Positions 8,494 to 18,010 of a stretch of DNA of 64,000 bases are shown here, in pieces; the first letter of the stretch is position 1; each line of letters starts with the position of its first letter. The position numbers and the translations under genes are program-made. The DNA is taken from NCBI RefSeq assembly GCF_010500245.1, contig NZ_JAAGOX010000054.1, positions 164,920 through 228,919 of the forward strand, read 5' to 3'. The notes under the pieces are model-generated. The model did no database searches. It had not been told where the DNA came from and was given only the letters and a program-made list of their open reading frames with translations. The DNA is from Ruegeria sp. PrR005. Lineage in GTDB: Bacteria; Pseudomonadota; Alphaproteobacteria; Rhodobacterales; Rhodobacteraceae.

Positions 8494-9237
8494 ATGGACA
8501 CGCTCTTCAAAGCTCTCAACGACCCCGCCCGCCGCGCCATTCTGGACCAGTTGCGCCAGAAGGACGGGCAAAGCCTGAGCGAGCTGGAAAGCAAGTTCGA
8601 CATGACCCGGTTCGGGGTCATGAAACACCTCAAGCTGCTGGAGGAGGCGCATCTGGTCCTCACCCGGCGCGAGGGGCGGTTCAAATACCATTACCTCAAC
8701 CCCCTGCCCTTGCAGGACATGATCAACCGCTGGGTGGCGCCCTTCCTGCAACCGCAGGCACAGGGGCTGGCCGCGCTGAAAGACAAATTGGAAACGGAGA
8801 ACAGAATGGGAAAGCCCGATTTCATGATGCAGACATTCATCCGCTGCACGCAGGACGCGCTCTGGGCGGCGCTGACCGAGACCGAACAGATGGCGGCCTA
8901 TCACTTCCTCTGCAACGAGGTGCGCGGTGCCGTCTCGCCCGGCGAGACGGTCGAATTCATCACCCCAGCCGGGGGCGCCATGCTGCGACAGGTAACCCGG
9001 CGGCTGGACCCGAAATCGCGCATCGAGATGAGTTTCGAGCCGCTTTTCATGGGACCGGGTGCCATGGCCTCTGAAATGGTCTATCTGATCGAGCCGCAGG
9101 GCGAGATCTGCAAGCTGACCATCGAGCACTACAACCTTGCCGCCGGGCAAGAGGGCATCGGCGAAGGCTGGGCGCGACTGGCCGCCTCGCTCAAGAGTTA
9201 TCTGGAGACCGGAACCGCGTTGAAAGGGGCCGCATGA
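8494..9237 (+). CDS. ArsR-family regulator fused to an SRPBCC (AHSA1-like) domain
   Basis: 247 residues. Residues 1-90 form an ArsR winged helix (ALNDPARRAILDQLRQKDG, then TRFGVMKHLKLLEEAHLV), without an obvious metal-binding cysteine pair. Residues ~105-240 form an SRPBCC/AHSA1 ligand-binding fold (QTFIRCTQDALWAALT..., FEPLFMGPGAM..., GWARLAASLKSYLETG). This fusion is a known alphaproteobacterial layout and suggests sensing of a hydrophobic ligand rather than metal. The stop overlaps the start of the MAPEG gene. Confidence 0.85.
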   Translation: MDTLFKALNDPARRAILDQLRQKDGQSLSELESKFDMTRFGVMKHLKLLEEAHLVLTRREGRFKYHYLNPLPLQDMINRWVAPFLQPQAQGLAALKDKLETENRMGKPDFMMQTFIRCTQDALWAALTETEQMAAYHFLCNEVRGAVSPGETVEFITPAGGAMLRQVTRRLDPKSRIEMSFEPLFMGPGAMASEMVYLIEPQGEICKLTIEHYNLAAGQEGIGEGWARLAASLKSYLETGTALKGAA

Positions 9238-9647
9238 TGGAGAGCTTTCCCACCGAACTGGGCATCCTCACCTGCCTGATGATCCTCGCTGCCTCGCTCT
9301 GGATACCCTACGTCGTCGGCATCGCAACCGACCCCTCGCACGAAGAGGCCTTCGCCCGGCCCGCGCAGATCTCCAATCTGCGCCCCTGGGTACAGCGCGC
9401 CCACCGGGCACATCTGAACCTGTTGGAACAGGCGATGCCCTTTGCGGTACTGGTGCTGATCCTGGCGCTGATGAACGGGTTCTCGACGCTGACCTACTGG
9501 ACTGCGATCGCCTTCTTCTGGATCCGGGTGCTGCACGCGGCGGGCATGATCTCGGGCTATGCCCGGATGCCACTGCGCCCGATCCTGTTCAGCGCGGGAT
9601 GGGTATGCACCCTGCTGATGGCCTATGCCATCTTTGCCGCGCGCTAA
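9234..9647 (+). CDS. MAPEG family membrane protein
   Basis: 137 residues, four predicted membrane helices. The RAHRAHLNLLEQAMPF segment (around residues 57-72) is the MAPEG motif R-x2-RA-x2-N-x2-E. The eukaryotic family handles glutathione conjugation and eicosanoids; the bacterial role is unknown. It is translationally coupled to the ArsR-SRPBCC gene, and two hairpins follow its stop. Confidence 0.88.
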   Translation: MMESFPTELGILTCLMILAASLWIPYVVGIATDPSHEEAFARPAQISNLRPWVQRAHRAHLNLLEQAMPFAVLVLILALMNGFSTLTYWTAIAFFWIRVLHAAGMISGYARMPLRPILFSAGWVCTLLMAYAIFAAR

Positions 9648-9659
9648 GCGTGTGGCCTA

Positions 9660-9706
9660 CCCAAAGTTTCACGAAACTTTGGGTACAGACTTTCAGTGAA
9701 AGTCTG
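9660..9706. repeat. Tandem pair of perfect hairpins
   Basis: Two adjacent perfect palindromes: CCCAAAGTTTC/GAAACTTTGGG (9660-9683, 2-base loop) and CAGACTTTC/GAAAGTCTG (9686-9706, 3-base loop), separated by TA. The layout matches the triple array at 25799-25868 despite different stems. They lie 12 bases after the MAPEG stop and may act as a terminator or mRNA end stabiliser. The rest of 9707-9805 is the thrS leader, with no T-box seen. Confidence 0.8.
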
Positions 9707-9805
9707 CTGCCTTGACTTCGTCTGCGGCCCCTGCCAAATCGGGCGGACACCATAACCCGCAACCGGGCGTTCAGTGGGCGCCAAACCGACGAGGAGCCGC
9801 CAGCC

Positions 9806-11752
9806 ATGGCCCAGATCTCTCTCACCTTTCCCGATGGCAATGCACGATCCTATGACGCAGGTGTCACGCCCGCGCAGGTCGCCGCCGACATCTCCACCTC
9901 GCTGGCGAAAAAGGCCATCTCGGCCACTGTCGACGGCAAGCATTGGGACCTGCAATGGCCGATCGCGGGTGACGCGCAGATTGCCATTCACACCATGGCC
10001 GACGAGGCGCAGGCCAACGAGCTGGTCCGCCACGATCTGGCCCATATCATGGCCCGCGCTGTGCAGGAGATCTGGCCCGCCACCAAGGTCACCATCGGCC
10101 CCGTCATCGAGAACGGCTGGTATTACGACTTCGACCGCGCCGAACCCTTCACCCCCGAAGATCTCGGCCTGATCGAGAAAAAGATGAAGGAAATCATCAA
10201 CAAGCGCGAGCCCGTGACCACCGAGGTCTGGGAACGCACGCGTGCGATCGAATTCTACAAGGCTAATAACGAACCCTACAAGGTCGAGCTGATCGAGGCC
10301 ATTCCCGGCACCGAGCCGATCCGTATGTACTGGCACGGCCACTGGCAGGACCTCTGCCGTGGCCCGCACCTGCAACACACCGGCCAGGTCCCCGGCGACG
10401 CGTTCAAGCTGATGTCCATCGCGGGCGCCTATTGGCGCGGCGACAGCAATCGCCCGATGCTGCAACGCATCTACGGCGTGGCCTTTACCGGCAAGGAAAA
10501 GCTGAAAGCCCACCTGCACATGCTGGAAGAGGCCGCCAAGCGCGACCACCGCAAGCTGGGCCGCGAGATGGACCTGTTCCACATGCAGGAAGAGGCCCCA
10601 GGCCAGGTGTTCTGGCACCCCAACGGCTGGACGATCTATACCGAGTTGCAGGACTATATGCGTCGCCAGCAGCGCAAGGGCGGCTATGTCGAGGTGAACA
10701 CGCCCCAGGTCGTCGACCGCAAGCTGTGGGAGCGCTCGGGCCATTGGGAAAAATACCAGGAGAACATGTTCATCGTCGAAGTGGACGAGGAACACGCCCG
10801 CGAAAAGGCGGTCAATGCGCTCAAGCCGATGAACTGCCCCTGCCACGTGGAAATCTTCAAGGTCGGGCTGAAATCCTATCGCGACCTGCCACTCCGGATG
10901 GCCGAGTTCGGCTCGTGCAACCGCTACGAGCCCTCGGGCGCGCTGCATGGCATCATGCGGGTGCGCGGGTTTACCCAGGATGATGCGCATATCTTCTCGA
11001 CCGAAGAGCAGATCGAGGCCGAAACAGCGGAATTCATCCGTTTCCTCAGCGCGATCTACAAGGACCTCGGTTTCGAAAGCTTCAAGGTCAAGTTCTCGGA
11101 CCGGCCCGACACCCGCGCCGGGTCCGACGCGGTCTGGGACAAGGCCGAAAGCGCCCTCTTGTCTGCCACCCGCGCCGCCGGGATCGAACCCGAACTCAAT
11201 CCGGGCGAAGGCGCCTTCTATGGGCCGAAACTGGAATTTGTGCTGACGGACGCCATCGGGCGCGACTGGCAATGCGGCACCTTCCAGGTCGATTTCGTGC
11301 TGCCCGAGCGGCTGGACGCCACCTATATCGGCGCCGACGGGGCCAAGCATCGCCCGGTCATGCTGCACCGCGCGACGCTGGGCTCGTTCGAGCGGTTCAT
11401 CGGCATCCTGATCGAGGAACACGCGGGCAAGCTGCCCTTCTGGCTGGCCCCGCGCCAGGTGGTGGTCGCCTCGATCACCTCGGAGGCGGATGACTATGTG
11501 AATCAGGTGGTGGCCGAACTGCGCGCCGCAGGCGTCCGGGCCGAGGCCGACACCCGCAACGAAAAGATCAACTACAAGGTTCGCGAACATTCGGTGGGCA
11601 AGGTGCCGGTGATCCTTGCCGTCGGTCAGCGCGAAGTCGAGGAACGCACCGTCAGCGTCCGTCGCCTGGGCGAAAAGGAAACCCGCGTGCAGCCGCTCGC
11701 GGATGTTACAAAAGAGCTGGCGCGCGCCGCGACACCGCCCGACCTGCTGTAA
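9806..11752 (+). CDS. thrS: Threonyl-tRNA synthetase
   Basis: 648 residues, normal for ThrRS, which charges tRNA-Thr and edits mischarged Ser. Visible: TGS domain (about 1-65), editing domain with HDLAH (H-x3-H) near residue 76, and class II catalytic core with zinc ligand Cys in [20 protein letters not shown] and QCGTFQVDF; an anticodon-binding domain ends the protein. GAGGAG precedes the ATG. A 31-base hairpin follows the gene. Confidence 0.98.
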   Translation: MAQISLTFPDGNARSYDAGVTPAQVAADISTSLAKKAISATVDGKHWDLQWPIAGDAQIAIHTMADEAQANELVRHDLAHIMARAVQEIWPATKVTIGPVIENGWYYDFDRAEPFTPEDLGLIEKKMKEIINKREPVTTEVWERTRAIEFYKANNEPYKVELIEAIPGTEPIRMYWHGHWQDLCRGPHLQHTGQVPGDAFKLMSIAGAYWRGDSNRPMLQRIYGVAFTGKEKLKAHLHMLEEAAKRDHRKLGREMDLFHMQEEAPGQVFWHPNGWTIYTELQDYMRRQQRKGGYVEVNTPQVVDRKLWERSGHWEKYQENMFIVEVDEEHAREKAVNALKPMNCPCHVEIFKVGLKSYRDLPLRMAEFGSCNRYEPSGALHGIMRVRGFTQDDAHIFSTEEQIEAETAEFIRFLSAIYKDLGFESFKVKFSDRPDTRAGSDAVWDKAESALLSATRAAGIEPELNPGEGAFYGPKLEFVLTDAIGRDWQCGTFQVDFVLPERLDATYIGADGAKHRPVMLHRATLGSFERFIGILIEEHAGKLPFWLAPRQVVVASITSEADDYVNQVVAELRAAGVRAEADTRNEKINYKVREHSVGKVPVILAVGQREVEERTVSVRRLGEKETRVQPLADVTKELARAATPPDLL

Positions 11753-11772
11753 CAATTCTCACAAAAGACGTG

Positions 11773-11803
11773 CAGGCCAGCCTCCTCACCGGGGGCTGGC
11801 CTG
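11773..11803 (+). terminator. Hairpin after thrS
   Basis: 10-bp stem CAGGCCAGCC / GGCTGGCCTG with an 11-base loop, 20 bases after the thrS stop. Only a weak run (TAACATTTC) follows, so termination may be partial. Confidence 0.6.
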
Positions 11804-11973
11804 TAACATTTCGGGGGGTTGTCAAAAGAATCCCTTTGTTTACGGCGTGACTTGCCCAAGAATTCTGACAGGAATGTGAGACACGGGGTCGTGAATTCAA
11901 ACACGCATCCACCCACACTACCTTTGACTTGTCCAAGACGAAAACATCACACGATCATGAAGGGATGAACGAG

Positions 11974-12279
11974 ATGTCGAACACCACGAAGACCCTGGCC
12001 ATCGCGGGCGCCGTAGCTGCCGCGCTTTCCGCAGCCACTGTCACCACTGCCAGCGCCCAGGCCAAGGAAAAGTGCTATGGCGTATCGCTGGCCGGCAAGA
12101 ACGACTGCGCCGCAGGCCCCGGCACCACCTGCGCCGGCACTTCGACCGTGGATTACCAGGGCAACGCCTGGACACTGGTTGACGCTGGCACCTGTGCTAC
12201 CATCGAACTGCCCGCACAGGCCGATGGCTCGGCACGCAAGGGCTCGCTCGAAGCGCTGACCCGCGACCTGCCCGCATAA
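11974..12279 (+). CDS. bufA: Bufferin-type RiPP precursor (DUF2282, BufA1-like)
   Basis: 101-residue secreted DUF2282 protein. Residues 1-28 form a signal peptide ending TASA. The mature part has four cysteines (34, 45, 53, 74) in the BufA1 arrangement ([38 protein letters not shown]). In reported bufferins, a DUF692 enzyme turns core cysteines into thiooxazoles that bind copper, and the product protects against copper in the periplasm. I chose ATG 11974 because AAGGG lies 9 bases upstream; ATG 11965 in the same frame abuts that site. It is followed by a strong hairpin and then bufB, bufC and bufD. Confidence 0.9.
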   Translation: MSNTTKTLAIAGAVAAALSAATVTTASAQAKEKCYGVSLAGKNDCAAGPGTTCAGTSTVDYQGNAWTLVDAGTCATIELPAQADGSARKGSLEALTRDLPA

Positions 12280-12295
12280 GACCCAACACCTTCAG

Positions 12296-12326
12296 GGGGC
12301 GGGCCGCCCACCGGCCCGCCCCTTTT
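12296..12326 (+). terminator. Strong hairpin between bufA and bufB
   Basis: Perfect 10-bp GC stem GGGGCGGGCC / GGCCCGCCCC, 7-base loop, then TTTT. It sits 16 bases after the precursor stop and 35 before bufB. It should act as a terminator-attenuator that keeps precursor mRNA in excess over the modification enzymes. Confidence 0.8.
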
Positions 12327-12360
12327 CCTACCCCGCCGGGATTGCCGAAAGGACGATGTC

Positions 12361-13218
12361 ATGCTGGATGCTTCTCGCGCCCCGAACGGCCTGCCGTCCG
12401 TACCCGGCGTCGGCTACAAGCCACAGCATTTCGCCGAGATCCTCGATGCGCCCGGTCCGGTCGGCTGGCTGGAAATCCATGCCGAGAACTACATGGGCGA
12501 CGGCGGCCGCCCGCTGGCGCAGCTGCGCCATCTGTCCGAGCGGTTCCCGATCTCGGTGCATGGCGTCGGCCTGTCCATCGGTGGCGCGGGTCCGCTCGAC
12601 CCTGATCACCTGGCCCGGCTGAAACACCTCGTAAGCTGGCTGAACCCGGCCAGTTTCTCGGAACATCTGGCCTGGTCCACCCATGACAGCCATTTTCTCA
12701 ATGACTTGCTGCCGCTGCCCTATACCGATGCCACCCTGATCCGCCTCTGCGATCACATCGACCAGGTGCAGGACGTGGTTGGCCGCCGGATGCTGCTGGA
12801 AAACCCCTCCTCCTACCTCGCCTTTGCCGAAAGCACCTGGTCCGAGCCCGATTTCCTGCGCGAAATCTCCCGGCGCACCGGCTGCGGATTGCTCCTCGAC
12901 GTCAACAACGTCTTTGTCTCGGCCACCAATCTCGATTTCTCGCCACAGGGCTATATCGACGCCTATCCGCTGGAACACGTGGGCGAAATTCACCTGGGCG
13001 GCCATGACGAGGATCATGACGACCACGGTCGCCCGCTCTTGATCGACAGCCACGGGCGCGAGGTGGTGGACCCGGTCTGGTCCCTGCTCGATTTCGTGCT
13101 CGACCGATCAGGCCCGAAACCGATCCTGATCGAGTGGGACACCGACGTGCCCGACTGGCCCGTTCTGCGGGCCGAGGCCGCGCGCGCCCAAACCGCGCTG
13201 GAGCGCTTACCGGCATGA
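12361..13218 (+). CDS. bufB: MNIO (DUF692) RiPP-modifying enzyme BufB
   Basis: 285-residue multinuclear non-heme iron oxidase of TIM-barrel fold. DUF692 hallmarks in order: [72 protein letters not shown]. The His, Asp and Glu in these segments are the expected iron ligands. MNIOs use O2 to remodel cysteine in precursor peptides; here the neighbouring DUF2282 protein is the evident substrate. AAAGGA precedes the ATG, and the stop overlaps bufC. Confidence 0.95.
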   Translation: MLDASRAPNGLPSVPGVGYKPQHFAEILDAPGPVGWLEIHAENYMGDGGRPLAQLRHLSERFPISVHGVGLSIGGAGPLDPDHLARLKHLVSWLNPASFSEHLAWSTHDSHFLNDLLPLPYTDATLIRLCDHIDQVQDVVGRRMLLENPSSYLAFAESTWSEPDFLREISRRTGCGLLLDVNNVFVSATNLDFSPQGYIDAYPLEHVGEIHLGGHDEDHDDHGRPLLIDSHGREVVDPVWSLLDFVLDRSGPKPILIEWDTDVPDWPVLRAEAARAQTALERLPA

Positions 13219-13997
13219 CCGTGACACAGGATGATTTCCATGCCGCTCTGCTCGATCCGGGCCGAGCGATCCCGGAGGGTCTGTGCGACGCCGACGCGCA
13301 TCCGGCAGGCCGCCGGTTCAACGTCTACCGCAACAATGTCGCTGTGTCGCTGACCGAGGCGATGCACCAGGCCTTTCCGGTCATCGCCAAGCTGCTGGGC
13401 GCGCAGAACATGGACGGGCTCGCGGGACTCTTCCTTCGGCGCCATCCGCCGTCGACGCCGCTGATGATGTTCTACGGCGAGGCGTTTCCCGACTTCCTCG
13501 CCGGGATGGAACAGCTGTCGCACCTGGGTTACCTGCCCGATGTGGCGCGGCTCGAACTGGCGATACGCCAGTCCTACCATGCCGCCGACAGCACCCCGCT
13601 CGACCCAAAGGCGCTGTCCATCGACCCCGAGGCGCTGATGTCCGCGCGGCTGGACTTCGCCCCGGCCATGCGGCTGATCCGGTCGCCCTGGCCGATTCAT
13701 GCGATCTGGCGGTTCAATACCGAGGACGGCGCGCCGAAGCCGCAACCGGGCGGTCAGGATGTGTTGATCACCCGGCCCGAATACGACCCGATCCCACAGC
13801 CGCTGCCCCCCGGCGGCGGCGACTGGATCGAAGCCCTGCAAGCCGGTGCGACCATCGGCGCGGCCTATGAAGCCGCCGCCGAAACGACACCCGATTTCGA
13901 CCTGGGCGCCACATTGGCCCTGCTCCTCCAGGGGGGCGCCCTCACCTCACTCACAGAGGAAGGACAAGAGCATGAACCCACTCGTCTCGATCCATGA
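13215..13997 (+). CDS. bufC: DUF2063 partner protein BufC
   Basis: 260 residues. The N-terminal DUF2063 domain has the pattern [31 protein letters not shown]-like [17 protein letters not shown] and LARLE-like [13 protein letters not shown]. Such proteins act as precursor-recognition partners of MNIO enzymes. The start overlaps the bufB stop by 4 bases, and the end overlaps bufD by 26 bases, so all are coupled. Confidence 0.92.
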   Translation: MTVTQDDFHAALLDPGRAIPEGLCDADAHPAGRRFNVYRNNVAVSLTEAMHQAFPVIAKLLGAQNMDGLAGLFLRRHPPSTPLMMFYGEAFPDFLAGMEQLSHLGYLPDVARLELAIRQSYHAADSTPLDPKALSIDPEALMSARLDFAPAMRLIRSPWPIHAIWRFNTEDGAPKPQPGGQDVLITRPEYDPIPQPLPPGGGDWIEALQAGATIGAAYEAAAETTPDFDLGATLALLLQGGALTSLTEEGQEHEPTRLDP

Positions 13998-14538
13998 CAA
14001 GGTCTTTGGCCTTGTCGAAACCGCCGGAACCTGGCTCTTGCCGCTGCTGGCCCGGTTCACCTTTGCCGCCGTGCTGCTGATCTATTACTGGAACTCGGGC
14101 CTGACCAAGCTCGGCGATGGCATCCTTGGCCTGTTTAGCCCCTCGATCGGCGCCTACAGCCAGATCTTTCCCAAACAGCTGGAGGCGGTCGGCTATGACG
14201 TTTCGCAACTGGGCCTGTACCACTGGGCCGTGGTCATGGCGGGTACCTATGCCGAGTTCATCCTGCCGCCGCTGATCGTGATCGGCCTGTTCACCCGGCT
14301 GGCCGCCCTCGGCATGATCGGCTTTGTGGTGGTGCAGTCGCTGACCGATGTCTACGGCCATGGCGCCACCGATCTGGCCACGCTGGGCGCCTGGTTCGAC
14401 AACCAGTCCGGCAGCGTGATCATGGACCAGCGCCTGTTCTGGGTTTTCACCCTTGGTATCCTGGTGATCCGGGGCGCGGGCGCCCTGTCGGTCGACGCGC
14501 TGCTGCGCAACCGCGCCCAAAGCACCGCCATGGCCTGA
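13972..14538 (+). CDS. bufD: DoxX family membrane protein (BufD-like)
   Basis: 188 residues, DoxX fold with about four membrane helices (LLPLLARFTFAAVLLIYYW; WAVVMAGTYAEFILPPLIVI; a third around ALGMIGFVVVQSL; FWVFTLGILVIRG). DoxX members often close bufferin operons; role suggested in redox or membrane steps but not settled. Start chosen at ATG 13972 after GAGGAAGGA. A bidirectional hairpin follows. Confidence 0.88.
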   Translation: MNPLVSIHDKVFGLVETAGTWLLPLLARFTFAAVLLIYYWNSGLTKLGDGILGLFSPSIGAYSQIFPKQLEAVGYDVSQLGLYHWAVVMAGTYAEFILPPLIVIGLFTRLAALGMIGFVVVQSLTDVYGHGATDLATLGAWFDNQSGSVIMDQRLFWVFTLGILVIRGAGALSVDALLRNRAQSTAMA

Positions 14539-14550
14539 CCCGCAAGGATC

Positions 14551-14569
14551 GGCCCGCGCATTGCGGGCC
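14551..14569. terminator. Bidirectional terminator after bufD
   Basis: Stem GGCCCGC / GCGGGCC with 5-base loop in the 40-bp gap between the convergent bufD and membrane-protein genes. Confidence 0.55.
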
Positions 14570-14578
14570 CTTCCCTGC

Positions 14579-14947
14579 TCAGAAATGCGCCTTTTCCTCG
14601 TCCGGCTTGCCGGCTGCCACCGCCAGAACACCGGCCACCCCGGCAAAGGCGATGGGGAACATCGTGAACACGTTGAAGCCAAAGGCATGGTACATGCCCG
14701 CCGCCGAGATCAGCAGCAGCACACCGCCCCACAGCGCCCGCGCCCGCGCCATCGCCCCGCCCGCAATCGCCAGCATCGGCGCGATGACCGAAGTCATCTG
14801 CACCAGATCGGTATTGGCCACCTGTTCGGCCACGCCCTCGATCTCGCCGAAATACTCCACCGCCTCGACATAGCCAAAGCTGACAAAGCCGACGAGCATA
14901 CCGATCAAACCGGCAATGATACCAAGGACAAGCGCCGCATTGCGCAT
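14579..14947 (-). CDS. Small four-helix membrane protein, unknown function
   Basis: 122 residues with four hydrophobic helices (about 4-26, 52-66, 70-86, 92-113), and a short charged tail KPDEEKAHF. Similar in layout to DUF4064-type proteins, but I do not recognise a specific family motif. It converges on the bufferin operon and lies 44 bases downstream of the ArsC-like gene on the same strand. Confidence 0.7.
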   Translation of the reverse strand: MRNAALVLGIIAGLIGMLVGFVSFGYVEAVEYFGEIEGVAEQVANTDLVQMTSVIAPMLAIAGGAMARARALWGGVLLLISAAGMYHAFGFNVFTMFPIAFAGVAGVLAVAAGKPDEEKAHF

Positions 14948-14991
14948 TGGGTGACCTCCAATTCAGATACCGGGTTCACATAGGCCCCCAT

Positions 14992-15309
14992 TCAGTCCAC
15001 GCCAAGGGCGCGCCGGGTGTCAGGGGTCCAACCCAGGTAAAATTCCCCCCCGGCCTCGATCAGCGGCCGCTTCATCAACGCCGGGTGCCCGGCGATCAGG
15101 TCCAGCGGGTCGCGCGCCCGCTCTGCCTCGTCCAGCCCCCGCCATGTGGTCGAACGGGTGTTGAGCAGCGCTGCGCCGAATTCCGCCCATGCGCGTGCCA
15201 GAACCTCCTTGCCGATCCCATCGTCGCGAACATCGACCAGACGCGCATTCGGCAATGCTTTCAGAGCCTTGCGGCACGTGTCACAGTTCTTCAACCCGTA
15301 GATCAGCAT
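14992..15309 (-). CDS. ArsC/Spx family thioredoxin-fold protein (YffB-like)
   Basis: 105 residues. MLIYGLKNCDTCRKAL gives the N-terminal C-x2-C (Cys9, Cys12), and MKRPLIEAGG the conserved Arg-Pro loop of arsenate reductase/Spx-like proteins. The single-domain YffB subgroup has no proven arsenate role. Start at ATG 15309 preceded by GGAGG; a longer upstream reading frame is not supported. Confidence 0.88.
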   Translation of the reverse strand: MLIYGLKNCDTCRKALKALPNARLVDVRDDGIGKEVLARAWAEFGAALLNTRSTTWRGLDEAERARDPLDLIAGHPALMKRPLIEAGGEFYLGWTPDTRRALGVD

Positions 15310-15524
15310 GAAACCTCCATCCTTTCCGCCCAAATATCGTGCAAAATGAACCGGGCACAGTCCCTTTTTCTTGATTTTTGGCGGCACCGTGCAATCTTGA
15401 GGCCGGATCCGGTGTTTACCACCCTCTGACCCGGCACAAGGGGAAGAGCCCGGTCGCCACCGGCCACCCGCCCATGGCCCCGCATATTCGGGGACGATTT
15501 GAATGTCAGAAGGAGACACGGGAC

Positions 15525-15731
15525 ATGCCTACCGGCACCGTGAAATGGTTTAACGCAACTAAAGGTTATGGGTTTATTGCCCCCGACGGCGGCGGCAAGG
15601 ATGTTTTTGTCCACATTTCGGCTGTCGAGCGGTCCGGTTTGACCGGTCTGGCCGACAATCAGAAAGTGTCGTTCGAGTTGCAAGACGGCCGCGACGGCCG
15701 TCAGATGGCCGCAGACATCAAGCCGTTGTAA
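15525..15731 (+). CDS. Cold shock domain protein
   Basis: 68-residue single cold-shock domain with RNP1-like KGYGFI and RNP2-like VFVHIS, the RNA/ssDNA-binding faces. Starts MPTGTVKWFN; AAGGAGA precedes the ATG. The 215-bp gap upstream (15310-15524), shared with the divergent ArsC-like gene, is long enough for a structured cold-shock leader, and holds no other gene I can see. Confidence 0.95.
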   Translation: MPTGTVKWFNATKGYGFIAPDGGGKDVFVHISAVERSGLTGLADNQKVSFELQDGRDGRQMAADIKPL

Positions 15732-15759
15732 ATCCACGGCAGAATCACGTCAGGGGTTC

Positions 15760-15787
15760 GGCGGCCAGCGGCCGCCGGCCTGTTTTT
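15760..15787 (+). terminator. Terminator after cold-shock gene
   Basis: GGCGGCC / GGCCGCC stem, AGC loop, then GGCCTGTTTTTAT, 28 bases after the stop codon. Confidence 0.8.
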
Positions 15788-15832
15788 ATGTCCTGAAACC
15801 CGGCTGGACCGTGTCAACCGGTCGCTCCGCTA

Positions 15833-16744
15833 TCACGACCGGCCGATGACGTCCTGGAACTCGCGCCATTCGCGCGCCGACAGGCCCGAGTTCTCCTGCG
15901 TGACCGTTTCCCCCGCCAGCATCCGGCGCAGGCTGTCGACCATCTGCGCCGACAGGTTTACCGCGCCCAGCCGGTAATCCTCGAACGCCTTGTAGGCGAA
16001 CGGCACCCAGTCGGCGACGATCCGGCACATGGTTTCGGCATAGACCCGGATCTCGTACTGGGCATGCGCGTCGGCACGCAGCCGCAGGAAATGGAACAGG
16101 TTGTGCAGGTCCACCTTCCAGTACCACTGAGTATAGATACTCGCAGGCAGGTTCATCCGCGCCAGTTCGCGCGCCAGCCCCTGCTGGCCCTCCTGCCCGA
16201 TCATCGCCTCGTAATTATCATAGCAGCGGGCGCTGTCGGCCTTGAGGATCTCCAGAACCCGCGCCGCCTCGGCGCCTTCCAGCGTGTCGCCACGCCCCTG
16301 ATTGTTGACCGCAGATTGCGCCGCCACATGTTCCGGCGCCGGGATATAGAACTCGCGGTCCAGGATCGAATAGCGCGCCGAATATTCGTTCACATTCGCG
16401 GTCCGGTGCCGGATCCACTGCCGCGCGACAAACACCGGCAGCTTCACATGCAGCTTGATTTCACACATCTCGAACGGGGTCGAATGCCAGTGCCGCATCA
16501 GATAGCGGATCAGCCCCTCGTCGTTCTGCACCGATTTGGTGCCCTTGCCATAGCTGACCCGCGCCGCCTGGCAGATCGCCGCATCGTCGCCCATATAGTC
16601 GATCACCCGAACAAAGCCATGGTCCAGCACCGGGTGCGCGGTATAGAGATGCTCTTCCATGCCCGGCGAAACCACTCGCCGCGTCGTCGCTGTCTGCGCC
16701 CGCTGGGCATCGATCTCGGCCAATTGCTCAGGCGATAGCGGCAT
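15833..16744 (-). CDS. thyX: FAD-dependent thymidylate synthase ThyX
   Basis: 303 residues. The ThyX signature [15 protein letters not shown] is intact (family RHR-x7-8-S), followed by [15 protein letters not shown] near the C-terminus for nucleotide binding. It makes dTMP from dUMP with methylene-folate and NAD(P)H/FAD. The start ATG 16744 has AAAGGA upstream. Gap 16745-16943 is a divergent promoter region with no gene visible. Confidence 0.97.
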   Translation of the reverse strand: MPLSPEQLAEIDAQRAQTATTRRVVSPGMEEHLYTAHPVLDHGFVRVIDYMGDDAAICQAARVSYGKGTKSVQNDEGLIRYLMRHWHSTPFEMCEIKLHVKLPVFVARQWIRHRTANVNEYSARYSILDREFYIPAPEHVAAQSAVNNQGRGDTLEGAEAARVLEILKADSARCYDNYEAMIGQEGQQGLARELARMNLPASIYTQWYWKVDLHNLFHFLRLRADAHAQYEIRVYAETMCRIVADWVPFAYKAFEDYRLGAVNLSAQMVDSLRRMLAGETVTQENSGLSAREWREFQDVIGRS

Positions 16745-16943
16745 CGGGGGTCCTTTCACTAGATGAGTCGCCACAATACTATATCTTGCATTATTAGCCA
16801 CCGAAACCGCGACATAAGGTATGGCTTTTTGGGCACCCTCTGGGGACAAACCCAAGCCCTGCACTCGAACCATTTGACTTTCCACAACCAAAGCCAGACT
16901 ATGACTGAAAAATCTCTCTAACAAAGAGCAGAGGCAGGCAGTG

Positions 16944-18002
16944 ATGAGACCCTATTTCGTTGCACTGGCAACGTTCGTTGCGTTGTCCGCATGTGGCGGA
17001 TCGGATGCAGTTTTCGGAACAGACGACGGCACCGATACCGGATCAGGCAGCGGCAGCGGCGGCGGTACGGATACCGGCAATCCAATCAACAGCGATCGCA
17101 CGGTACCGCCCGGCACCGCATCGCCCTCGCCTGCCGTCGCCATCTTCCGGTCCGAACCGACCAGCACCGACGGAACCTATGACGGCAACGGTTTCGCTCG
17201 CGACATCAGCTATAATTCCGCCAACGACACCTTCACGGTGGACAATCTCGGCTTTGATGGCGACAACACCTATTCCCGCGGCACCGCCGTCAGCAGCCTC
17301 GGGCCCTTCGCCGTGTACGAGGCGGACGCCCAATACCTTGACAGCTTCGATGGCACCCCGATCAACCAGTTCACCCACCGGGCCATCTACGGCGTGTCCA
17401 CCTCGGGCAATACTCAATTCGCCATCGTCCGCACGGGCGCCTATGCCGGCTATGGCTTCGGCGGTTTCATCTACCAGCGCGACAATAACGTGACCTTGCC
17501 AACCACCGGTCAGGCAGAGTTCAACGGAAAGATCTCCGGCTTGCGCGACTACAACGGGGCGGCCCGCCTTGAATACACCACAGGCGATATCGAGATCGCC
17601 ATCGACTTTGACGATTTCAATGATTCCACCGGCACGCGCGGCGACGCGGTCCGCGGCGTCATCAGCAATCGCCGCATCTATGACATCGACGGCAATGAAG
17701 TGACGTCAGACGTGCTGGCCCGCGTGAACGCTAAAAACAACATCACGCTGTCCAGCATTCCGGCCGCGACCTTTGCCGTAGGCCCGGGCGTCATGGACGA
17801 TAACGGCGAAATCATCGGCACCCTGCAAAGCTACTATGTCGACTCGAACGGCCAGACACAGACCTTCGAGGAAGGCAATTACTACGCCATCGTGTCCGGC
17901 GCCAATGTCGACGAAATCGTCGGCGTGGTCGTGCTGGAATCTACCAAGGATTCGATAGCGTCTACCGTTCGCGAGACCAGCGGCTTCATCGTCTACAACT
18001 GA
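16944..18002 (+). CDS. Surface lipoprotein with TbpB-like beta-barrel, Slam cargo candidate
   Basis: 352 residues. A short signal ends in the lipobox LSAC (Cys17), followed by a Gly/Ser/Thr/Asp-rich linker and a beta-rich domain. The segments [21 protein letters not shown] 170s, [15 protein letters not shown] and [12 protein letters not shown] resemble the C-terminal eight-stranded barrel of transferrin-binding protein-like lipoproteins. Directly followed (8 bases) by a Slam-type gene, so it is probably flipped to the cell surface by it. ATG 16944 chosen; GTG 16941 is the alternative. Ligand unknown. Confidence 0.75.
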   Translation: MRPYFVALATFVALSACGGSDAVFGTDDGTDTGSGSGSGGGTDTGNPINSDRTVPPGTASPSPAVAIFRSEPTSTDGTYDGNGFARDISYNSANDTFTVDNLGFDGDNTYSRGTAVSSLGPFAVYEADAQYLDSFDGTPINQFTHRAIYGVSTSGNTQFAIVRTGAYAGYGFGGFIYQRDNNVTLPTTGQAEFNGKISGLRDYNGAARLEYTTGDIEIAIDFDDFNDSTGTRGDAVRGVISNRRIYDIDGNEVTSDVLARVNAKNNITLSSIPAATFAVGPGVMDDNGEIIGTLQSYYVDSNGQTQTFEEGNYYAIVSGANVDEIVGVVVLESTKDSIASTVRETSGFIVYN

Positions 18003-18010
18003 GGCGCATC

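Noticed and set aside
9707..9805. T-box or attenuator leader before thrS
   Set aside because: No T-box motif; not expected in this class and no alternative hairpin switch seen.
9644..11755. 703-codon open frame on the reverse strand across thrS
   Set aside because: It is the exact antisense of thrS, has no family resemblance, and arises from high-GC codon bias.
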